Shown piece after piece: positions 1 through 5,915 of a DNA stretch of 8,415 bases. Within the stretch, counting starts at the first letter, position 1; every line of letters begins with the position of its first letter. Under the pieces are notes generated by a model. The model was not told the DNA's origin. It was given only the letters and a program-made list of their open reading frames with translations, and searched no databases. Made by a program: the position numbers and the translations under genes. Source of the DNA: JBDNFP01 sp041689775 (GTDB lineage Bacteria; Bacteroidota; Bacteroidia; Cytophagales; Spirosomataceae); contig JBDNFP010000210.1 in NCBI GenBank assembly GCA_041689775.1, forward strand, positions 1 through 8,415, given 5' to 3'.

Positions 1-89
1 AGCGTGTTGACCCGTGTCTTTTGGGCTTTCGGCAACTTAACCTTAAATTTGTCCAAAAGCGATGAGAAGATATCTTGTTGGTTTTTCAC
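1..89 (-). CDS. 5' end of an unidentified gene, possibly a transposase (partial, runs off left edge)
   Basis: A minus-strand reading frame opens with GTG at 87-89 and stays open for 29 codons to the window edge. It reads approximately MKNQQDIFSSLLDKFKVKLP followed by KAQKTRVNT. A purine-rich AGGAG (93-97) lies three bases before the GTG, closer than usual, and an in-frame TAG lies just upstream, so the gene cannot begin much further out. The opening, a short amphipathic stretch followed by a lysine-rich LPKxQK segment, recalls the N-termini of some DDE transposases (IS4-like) in Bacteroidota. This is a resemblance only: no catalytic residue is in view and no terminal inverted repeat was confirmed. 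Any other gene type remains possible. The call that this is a real gene start is moderately secure; the transposase identity is weak. Confidence 0.4.
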   Translation of the reverse strand, partial: MKNQQDIFSSLLDKFKVKLPKAQKTRVNT

Positions 90-119
90 TCTCTCCTAAC
101 ATGCCTTCCATCGCTTTTG
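54..119 (-). repeat. 11-bp inverted repeat flanking the start of the left-edge gene
   Basis: CAAAAGCGATG at 54-64 is repeated in perfect inverted orientation as CATCGCTTTTG at 109-119. The 44-base spacer contains the AGGAG and GTG start of the minus-strand partial gene. In the transcript the two arms could pair and place the ribosome binding site in a loop. Just beyond the outer arm, TTTTGTC occurs twice (115-121 and 124-130). The arms are visible in the sequence; any role in translation control or as an element end is inference. Confidence 0.45.
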
Positions 120-343
120 TCAGTTTTGTCCAGTAATCAGATTAATTTAGTCAGATCAATGGCTAATATTCTCTATATCAAATATTTACAAAATAATAAC
201 AGCTGTAAGACAATAGCTATCAGCTACTTAGTAGTAGAAGCTTGATCCTTATAACCTTCTATCTGTCGAGCACATCCTCAAAAGATATAGACATTGGGTT
301 GTGTCAGAATTTAGCTTAGGTACATCGACTTTAAACGATCAAC
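120..343. other. Gene-free AT-rich stretch upstream of the superoxide dismutase
   Basis: No credible reading frame is seen on either strand. The stretch is AT-rich and should hold the promoter of the dismutase gene, but no good TAnnTTTG element is present. The nearest match is TAGCTTAG at 312-319. A perfect 11-base palindrome, CTACTTAGTAG, lies at 224-234. If the left-edge gene is a transposase, the end of the insertion element should fall here, but I could not identify it. Confidence 0.4.
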
Positions 344-1069
344 ATGAAAAGAAAAGATTTTTTAACGAACGGGCTCCTCGTGGGAGCCACGTCAATCATT
401 GGTTCGAGAAATGCGTTTGGTGATAACTTGACCACCAATACTATTGATAAATTGGTGGATGCCGACGGAAACTTTGTACATCAACCGCTGCCCTACTCAG
501 AGAGTTTTTTGGAACCTTACATGGATACTGAGACTTTACACCTACATTATACATATCACCACGGTGGTGCTGTGAAAGGTGCAAATAAAGATCTGACAAT
601 GATCAAAAAGGCATTGGATGAAAATAACCTCGAAACCGTAGATTATTGGACGAAGAAACTTTCCTTTCATTCCTCCTCTCACATCCTGCATTCTATTTTC
701 TGGACTAATCTGACCAACAAACAAACCCAACCTACCGGAGATTTATTAAAGCGCATTGATAAGAACTTTGGCAGCTATGACCGACTAAAAGCCTTGATTG
801 GTGAAACGTCTAAAAATGTAGACGGCAATGGGTGGGGGATTCTGGCCTACCAACCATTCAGCAATAGCCTAACAATCTTGCAATGCGAGAACCACGAAAA
901 ACTAACCCAGTGGGGCTGTATTCCATTGCTTGTTATTGACGTTTGGGAGCATTCGTACTACCTCAAATACAAAAATAAGCGAGCCGATTTTGTGGATTCA
1001 GTGTTTAATATCATTAACTGGGATAACGTAGCTCAAAGACTTAATGACGCTACCAAACTGACGAAATAA
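344..1069 (+). CDS. Exported Fe/Mn-family superoxide dismutase, atypical active site
   Basis: Converts superoxide to oxygen and hydrogen peroxide, probably outside the cytoplasm. The 241-residue protein begins with an export signal: a Tat-like RKDFL at residues 3-7, a hydrophobic stretch near 11-19, and possible cleavage after AFG at 26. The dismutase fold follows from about residue 45. Aligned to E. coli SodA, the four metal ligands are present: His68 (LHLHYTYHH), His116 (HILHSIFW), Asp199 and His203 (DVWEH). Trp120, Trp201, Glu202 and Tyr206 are also kept. Two second-shell positions differ. The gateway tyrosine (Tyr34 in E. coli) is Ala76, in HHGGAV where HHxxYV is expected. The position of the MnSOD glutamine (Gln146) is His184 (CENHEKL), as in the M. 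tuberculosis iron enzyme. That suggests iron, but the metal cannot be read with certainty. The start has no Shine-Dalgarno sequence, as is usual in Bacteroidota. The gene is monocistronic and ends in a hairpin terminator. Confidence 0.93.
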   Translation: MKRKDFLTNGLLVGATSIIGSRNAFGDNLTTNTIDKLVDADGNFVHQPLPYSESFLEPYMDTETLHLHYTYHHGGAVKGANKDLTMIKKALDENNLETVDYWTKKLSFHSSSHILHSIFWTNLTNKQTQPTGDLLKRIDKNFGSYDRLKALIGETSKNVDGNGWGILAYQPFSNSLTILQCENHEKLTQWGCIPLLVIDVWEHSYYLKYKNKRADFVDSVFNIINWDNVAQRLNDATKLTK

Positions 1070-1131
1070 AAAGGGTGTATTGGTAAGGTCAGGAGATCTA
1101 CACATACTGTCTTTGCCAATGCACCCTTTTT
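1068..1131. terminator. Bidirectional hairpin terminator between sod and the CBM6 gene
   Basis: An A-run plus GGGTG (1068-1077) and following bases to about 1088 pair with 1111-1131 (CTTTGCCAATGCACCC plus a T-run). The stem is about 20 bp with G-T wobbles and a loop of about 22 bases. It overlaps the sod stop codon. The A/T-flanked arms allow termination in both directions, which suits the convergent CBM6 gene whose stop lies 40 bases away. Confidence 0.75.
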
Positions 1132-1171
1132 ACACAAATCTCTATTTACAGTACCTAGATCTAGATTTACC

Positions 1172-1821
1172 CTACTCTACCAAACGAAATTCCAGGTAGT
1201 CGTAATTCATATTGCCATTGGCAACGGTATGGAGGGTTAGTACATGTTTCCCGGCTGGCAAACTCAGGGTCGTTACTTTCACAGCTTTGTTCCAGTGATG
1301 CCATTGCTTCCAGGGAACTGGCTCCTTGAAATTATACGTTTCTCTTACTAATACAGGGCCACTAATGTCCTCATCATCTAACGAAAGAGATATTTTGCCA
1401 TCGGCATTAGCCGTATCAAGGCAACTTCGTAAGTACCTGCCTTCTGAATATCAACGCAATACTTGATCCATTCGCCGGGTTCGGTCCAGCCAACGTATAG
1501 CTGATCCATCAGAGGCTCCACTACATTGAACTCATTGTTATCAATACCTCGTTCTTTGGTGTAGGAAATATCCACTCCTTCCTGCATACGGAAAGTATTC
1601 AGGAAACTACCATCGTTGGGGTTCAATTTGCCACTACCGTTATTTACAGCATCGGTATCATAGTAAGCGATTCCTGACCCACCTTTATCATAAAGCTCAC
1701 ATTGTATTTTGCCCAGAATAATTTGTGCACTATCCCGCCAAGCCGTACCATTGTAAGGTTGAGCCAAACTTATTTGACCATAACAGGCTATGAGTATCAA
1801 AAGTAGATTAAAGTCCTTCAT
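1172..1821 (-). pseudogene. Secreted CBM6 carbohydrate-binding protein, interrupted by a frameshift
   Basis: Encodes an exported protein made almost entirely of one family 6 carbohydrate-binding module. ATG at 1819-1821 is preceded by the purine-rich AAAGAAAA and opens a clear signal peptide (LLLILIACYGQISLA, cleavage near residue 20). The CBM6 domain follows: IQCELYDKGGSGIAYYDTDAVN at about 39-60, then VGWTEPGEWIKYCVDIQKAGTYEVAL to residue 135. At about 1411-1420 the frame breaks and the original frame stops at 1378. The rest of the domain continues in the -1 frame from 1417 to the TAG at 1172: TANADGKISLSLDD, then WKQWHHWNK, GKHVLTLHTVANG and NMNYDYLEFRLVE. Rejoined, the product is about 216 residues and complete for the family. 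Family members usually have two residues (such as MY) between L135 and TAN, so a 4-base deletion fits better than a 1-base one; this is inference. No slippery heptamer is seen, so programmed frameshifting is unlikely. The choice is between a recent mutation and a sequencing error. An upstream in-frame ATG at 1935 is rejected. Confidence 0.85.
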
Positions 1822-1958
1822 TGGCTTTTCTTTATCGTCGGTAGTATGGGCAGAGAATTCTGATAGCCGGGCTAACAATCTACCACAATCGATGTTTACA
1901 GACTGGCAACTTACAGCAATTACCCCTAGCACCAAGTATGGTAAAGAGCTAAATTTAC

Positions 1959-1973
1959 GGGCGCATTGTGCCC
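1959..1973. promoter_or_regulatory. Palindrome upstream of the sugar dehydrogenase promoter (possible operator)
   Basis: GGGCGCATTGTGCCC is a 15-base near-perfect dyad with one G-T mismatch. It lies eight bases upstream of the -7 element at 1982-1989 in the 202-bp divergent region. The position suits a regulator of the dehydrogenase gene or of both divergent genes. No regulator family is recognised. Confidence 0.25.
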
Positions 1974-1981
1974 AACATGTT

Positions 1982-1989
1982 TATATTTG
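1982..1989 (+). promoter_or_regulatory. Bacteroidota -7 promoter element for the sugar dehydrogenase
   Basis: TATATTTG matches the Bacteroidota TAnnTTTG consensus exactly and sits 34 bases before the ATG at 2024, giving a short leader. A convincing -33 TTG is missing: the TTG at 1966-1968 is too close, and TTTA at 1954-1957 is imperfect and slightly far. Confidence 0.45.
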
Positions 1990-2023
1990 TATCTGTTTAA
2001 GAAAGTTAATAATAAAATCAACC

Positions 2024-3250
2024 ATGATAAAACCTATCTCACTAGTTGCATCTACTGCTGCACTAGCCATCGGTATTTTTACTGCCACCTTTGCTCAGAA
2101 TAATCAGGGAAGTGCCTTAGCTCCAATCGAAACGAAGGAAGCCAACTCACCCGAGTACAACGCCGCTTTTAAAGGACAAACCCGGGTGGCTGGTATCAAA
2201 ACGACTACTCCCTACGAAGCAACCGTGGTGGTCGAAGGCTTGAAGTCACCTTGGGGAATCACTAGCCTACCTGATGGCCGATTAATCCTGACCGAAAAAG
2301 CAGGTAACCTCCGCATCGTAACTCAGGATGGTAAATTGAGTGAGCCTATTATGGGCCTACCTGAAGTATACGCCAAAGGCCAGGGCGGATTACTTGGTAT
2401 TACGCTGGACCCAAAATTCAAAAGCAACCGGATGATCTACTGGGCTTTTTCTGAGCCAACGGACGATGGTAACCTGACGGCCGTAGCCAAGGGGAAACTA
2501 TCAAACGACGACACAAAGATTGAAGGTGCAACGGTAATCTACCGCGCTACTCCTTACTACAAAGGTAATTTGCACTACGGCGGACGGGTAGTTTTTGACA
2601 AGAAGGGAAACCTATTCCTAAGTACCGGCGAGCGTTCTGACCTCGTAACCCGTCCACAGGCACAGTCGCTCGAATCAGGCTTGGGTAAGGTTATCCGGAT
2701 CACGACCGACGGAAAGCCCGCCAAAGGCAATCCGTTTGTTAGCCAAGAAAGCGCCCGCCCCGAGTTGTACTCTTATGGACACCGTAACGTACAAGGTCTT
2801 GCTTTCCACCCCGTCACCGGCGACCTCTGGGAGAATGAATTTGGTCCTCGCGGTGGCGATGAACTCAACCTCATTCGGGCTGGCAAAAACTACGGCTGGC
2901 CAACCATCACCTATGGTATTGAGTACAGCGGCAAGAAAGTTGGAGACGTGATTCAACAGAAGGAGGGCCTCGAACAACCACAGTACTACTGGGACCCTTC
3001 GATATCACCCAGCGGCATGACTTTCTACACGGGCAGCCAGATGCCAGAGTGGAAGAATAACCTGTTCGTGGGCACACTCAGCGGTATGCACATCGCACGC
3101 CTCGTGATTGACAAAGACAACCACATTATCGGCGAAGAGCGGCTGCTAGAAGATGAAAAGCAGCGTTTCCGTGACGTAACCCAGGGCATGGACGGAGCTA
3201 TTTACACCGTAACCGACCAAGGTAAGTTATACCGTATTGGTAAGAAGTAA
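2024..3250 (+). CDS. Secreted PQQ-dependent aldose sugar dehydrogenase (YliI/Asd-like, GSDH family)
   Basis: Predicted to oxidise aldose sugars at C1 to lactones with bound pyrroloquinoline quinone, in the periplasm or outside the cell. The 408-residue protein has a signal peptide (LVASTAALAIGIFTATFA, cleavage near residue 24). A six-bladed beta-propeller of the soluble glucose/sorbosone dehydrogenase family covers about 65-406. Family motifs in order are SPWGITSLPDG (75-85), GQGGLLGITLDP (119-130), GNLHYGGRVVFD (181-192), SYGHRNVQGLAFHP (250-263), NEFGPRGGDELN (271-282), GKNYGWP (287-293) and RDVTQGMDGAIY (383-394). His184 aligns with the catalytic base of the family, and Arg254 is a likely PQQ contact. 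The closest remembered relative is E. coli YliI (371 residues), which shares these motifs with the same spacing. The ATG at 2024 is chosen because it opens directly into the signal peptide and lies 34 bases after a -7 element. The open frame back to 1790 overlaps the CBM6 gene and is not signal-like. No pqq genes are in view, so PQQ may be made elsewhere or scavenged. Confidence 0.92.
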   Translation: MIKPISLVASTAALAIGIFTATFAQNNQGSALAPIETKEANSPEYNAAFKGQTRVAGIKTTTPYEATVVVEGLKSPWGITSLPDGRLILTEKAGNLRIVTQDGKLSEPIMGLPEVYAKGQGGLLGITLDPKFKSNRMIYWAFSEPTDDGNLTAVAKGKLSNDDTKIEGATVIYRATPYYKGNLHYGGRVVFDKKGNLFLSTGERSDLVTRPQAQSLESGLGKVIRITTDGKPAKGNPFVSQESARPELYSYGHRNVQGLAFHPVTGDLWENEFGPRGGDELNLIRAGKNYGWPTITYGIEYSGKKVGDVIQQKEGLEQPQYYWDPSISPSGMTFYTGSQMPEWKNNLFVGTLSGMHIARLVIDKDNHIIGEERLLEDEKQRFRDVTQGMDGAIYTVTDQGKLYRIGKK

Positions 3251-3292
3251 TCGTTTGTGATCCGGTAGGCTATAATCCTGCCAGAAACGTTC

Positions 3293-3327
3293 AAAAAAGG
3301 AAGTCCCGGCAAAGGGCTTCCTTTTTT
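3293..3327. terminator. Bidirectional hairpin terminator between the sugar dehydrogenase and dabA
   Basis: The A-run plus GGAAGTCC (3293-3306) pairs with GGGCTTCC plus a T-run (3314-3327). This makes a 14-bp stem with one G-T wobble and a 7-base loop, CGGCAAA. It lies 42 bases after the dehydrogenase stop and 20 bases beyond the dabA stop on the other strand, and its A/T-flanked arms serve both transcripts. Confidence 0.88.
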
Positions 3328-3347
3328 GCTTTACTACAAACCTGAAA

Positions 3348-5846
3348 TTATCCTGCAATCTTCTCCCATTCAAGATTTCCTGTGTAGCGGTACGATACCT
3401 TACCCAATTCGTTGATGGCGAGTAGGTTCAACCAACCATTGTCGCATAGGTTCCGTACGGAGGTATGCTTTTCCAGAATATCGTTCATGGCATCAATGGG
3501 TGCTTCAATGAATACATTTAAGCGCAAAGGCTCATGTTGGTAGTTCTTGCCGTCGTGGAGCGACTGCCAAGGTAATCCTACGCGCAGGTCACCGGAGTAT
3601 CCTTCCAATACCCCTACTCCTGCTGTTACGTTATGCAAGGTCTTGTTGCCAGAACCAAAACTCTTATTGTCCACCGTAGAACCATAGTATTGCAGGTTAA
3701 TCCAGCTCGTTACCACCATGGGGGCGGTCATGATGAGTTCCAGCACACCAAAGCCTTCGTCCTTTTTCCAGTTGTACGAATGCAGGAAGGACTTCCCTTC
3801 CAGATGAATACCTTGGGTGCGCTCGCGCGGGGCTACCACGAAGGCTGAGCAACCAGCTAGTCCCCATTCTGGCCGTACCTGCGACCAATCCTTGCTACGG
3901 GTGGTGATTGCTTTGTCGGCACCCGACTCCACATCCGTGGTCATCCGCAATAATCGCTCGGTCCGGGTGGCATGTCCAGCTAGTTCTAACGATTTTTTAA
4001 GTACGGCTAATTCAGCGAGTTCGCTCGCTGGTACATCCATCTCGTTAAAGATGCTCACTTCATCCGTGGTCGTATCGTGCAAACAAGCCAGGAATACCGT
4101 ATTATCAGGAATTACAATTCCCTCTTTTTGTAGTCCTTCTCTTACTTCCTTACTATTGAGAACTGCTGCGGCTACCCGCGCATTGGCCTCTCCGGTATGT
4201 CCACCGCAGGCTCCGCAGTCCAGTCCGGTAGCATACGGGTTATTCACGGTGGTAGAACCATGCCCCACTATCATTACAAATCGGCCAAAGTCTTCGGTGA
4301 GCGACATTGCTTTCAAGGCATTCTTACCCATTTGCAACTGCTGCTCCGCCGGAATCCCAACCGTTTCGTGGTTGTGCGTACCTACTTCCAGGCTGATACT
4401 TTTTTGGTCTATATGCTTCTTCATCATACCCGCCTGCTCGGGATGCGGCACCGGCCGGGTGAGACCAAAGGAATCAGTAAAGAGTTTGGGCAGGAAGGAA
4501 AGTCCCATCGGGCTCACAAAACCAAAACAGGTGACAGCTCCCGACTTAAAGGATTTCCAAACTTGTTGCGTCTGCTGCTTCAGTAAACGACGGTCGTAAG
4601 CCTGTTGGTTTTCGTTCTTATCGGCGATTTCTTCCAGAATAGTCGGTCCCGTTGTAAGTAGTACCGGGCACTGTGCTTCGCCCGAATCATGACCAATCGG
4701 AACGAATTTGAGTGGGAAGGCAAAGAATCCGGCAAAACCGAGCGTTTCGATTTGGTCATCCACCAGTTCCAGGTTTCTACGATACACCTCTGAACGTACA
4801 TCAATACAAAAAATAGCCTGCGCTCGGGCTTGGGTAGATTTTACTTGTTTGGCCGGTTGATGACTACGAAATTTCTCAATGACTCCTCGTTGGGCCGCCC
4901 GATCAAAGGCTGCTTGCAGGATTAGTTTTTGCGTCAGAGCAGGCGATACAACCTTCATCCCTTCCGCTACTGACATCACAATTTTGGCTTCCTTCCATCG
5001 CTCTCCTAACTGTGGATGCTCCGTACATTGTAGCAGGCACGCTTCCCAACAGATCAACACCGCCAGAAACTCTATCAGCTTTCCATCGGTACCGCCGTAT
5101 AGTTCGCTATCCCAGTCCAGGCGGGCCGCGTAGGCAGACCACCCGCCAACACCCAGCAACAAACGATGCAGGTAAAAGGACGATCCCGATTCCGGAATCC
5201 CCAACAGAGTTAAAGCCGCAGCAGTGGCATCCAAATGATTGTGGGGCAGCGCTTTTACCGCCCGACGAAATCCTTTCAGGCCCGATAGCTCAGGGGTACG
5301 GTCCACCTCGGCCTCAGCCCGCCAGGCGGCAAAAAGGCCTTCATTCTGATTGGCTACCTTCCAAACCGCCTGACCCACATCAAAATACGAGGCTGCCCAA
5401 GCAGAAATCCGGGCCGTGATAAAGCGGTTCCAATCCGTTTTGGTAACCAATGTGGCGGTATCCGCAAGCGTAGGGACCTTAGATGTTTCTTGATCTACCT
5501 GACTCGTGGTTTTTACTTTTTCAATGAACGCCTCCACCTCGACGCTGTCCTTTTTTTGTAGGGCAAAAGCTAAGTCCTCCCGGGTGATTACTCCCTGCTC
5601 AATTTTTTGAAGATAAAATGATTTGGGTAAGGTCATTTCGATACCGTTTACGTACGAAAGCTCCTGCGCCACGTTTTCAAATTGCTTGTCGATAAGTCCT
5701 AGGTAAGGGTTGACGGCCACAAAGCTTTCTAACGGCCATACGGGGGCGATTTTCTTACAAGCGACCCGCATCATGGCCGCAAGATCCTGAGTACTTACCA
5801 CTTTGTTTTTTGTACTCAGCTCTTTTTCAATCGGTAGATCAATCAT
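3348..5846 (-). CDS. dabA: DabA, zinc-binding subunit of the DAB inorganic-carbon accumulation system (DUF2309)
   Basis: Cytoplasmic-side subunit that, with DabB, accumulates dissolved inorganic carbon. The accepted model is a beta-carbonic-anhydrase-like zinc site hydrating CO2 to bicarbonate, made one-way by energy from DabB. The 832-residue length is normal for the family. The N-terminal signature WPLESFVAVNPYLGL is at 37-51. The four zinc ligands known from Halothiobacillus DabA are matched by Cys347 and Asp349 (FCIDVRSE), His529 (VGHGS) and Cys544 (GLDCGACGGH), with the same His-to-Cys spacing of 15. Other conserved blocks are KSGAVTCFGFVSPMGL at 434-449 and LPWQSLHDG at 758-766. The start at 5846 (MIDLPIEKEL) has an A-rich leader without a Shine-Dalgarno sequence. 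The gene lies 69 bases downstream of dabB on the same strand, with no terminator or promoter seen between, so it is read as the second gene of a dabB-dabA operon. No feature suggests damage. Several long open frames on the opposite strand are shadows. Confidence 0.95.
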   Translation of the reverse strand: MIDLPIEKELSTKNKVVSTQDLAAMMRVACKKIAPVWPLESFVAVNPYLGLIDKQFENVAQELSYVNGIEMTLPKSFYLQKIEQGVITREDLAFALQKKDSVEVEAFIEKVKTTSQVDQETSKVPTLADTATLVTKTDWNRFITARISAWAASYFDVGQAVWKVANQNEGLFAAWRAEAEVDRTPELSGLKGFRRAVKALPHNHLDATAAALTLLGIPESGSSFYLHRLLLGVGGWSAYAARLDWDSELYGGTDGKLIEFLAVLICWEACLLQCTEHPQLGERWKEAKIVMSVAEGMKVVSPALTQKLILQAAFDRAAQRGVIEKFRSHQPAKQVKSTQARAQAIFCIDVRSEVYRRNLELVDDQIETLGFAGFFAFPLKFVPIGHDSGEAQCPVLLTTGPTILEEIADKNENQQAYDRRLLKQQTQQVWKSFKSGAVTCFGFVSPMGLSFLPKLFTDSFGLTRPVPHPEQAGMMKKHIDQKSISLEVGTHNHETVGIPAEQQLQMGKNALKAMSLTEDFGRFVMIVGHGSTTVNNPYATGLDCGACGGHTGEANARVAAAVLNSKEVREGLQKEGIVIPDNTVFLACLHDTTTDEVSIFNEMDVPASELAELAVLKKSLELAGHATRTERLLRMTTDVESGADKAITTRSKDWSQVRPEWGLAGCSAFVVAPRERTQGIHLEGKSFLHSYNWKKDEGFGVLELIMTAPMVVTSWINLQYYGSTVDNKSFGSGNKTLHNVTAGVGVLEGYSGDLRVGLPWQSLHDGKNYQHEPLRLNVFIEAPIDAMNDILEKHTSVRNLCDNGWLNLLAINELGKVSYRYTGNLEWEKIAG

Positions 5847-5915
5847 TTTCTAAGATTTTATATGCGTTGTTTTTGACAATCAATGAATAGTAATGGGTAG
5901 TCTTACACAATTTGA

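Noticed and set aside
36..107. Second small minus-strand frame starting at the ATG near 107
   Set aside because: Only about 23 codons before a stop and no upstream ribosome site; the GTG frame at 89 fits better with the AGGAG and remains open.
1405..1425. Programmed -1 ribosomal frameshifting in the CBM6 gene
   Set aside because: No X-XXY-YYZ slippery heptamer and no obvious downstream stimulatory structure; family comparison suggests missing bases instead.
1822..1935. N-terminal extension of the CBM6 frame to an ATG at 1935
   Set aside because: It would put 38 unrelated residues before a perfect signal peptide; ATG at 1821 has a purine-rich leader.
1790..2023. Upstream extension of the sugar dehydrogenase frame to an ATG at 1790
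   Set aside because: It overlaps the 5' end of the CBM6 gene, shows no protein-like or signal-like sequence, and the ATG at 2024 opens straight into a signal peptide behind a -7 element.
3817..4599. Long plus-strand open frame (260 codons) opposite dabA
   Set aside because: Shadow of the dabA coding sequence; its composition is low-complexity Ser/Pro/Cys-rich with no recognisable domain.
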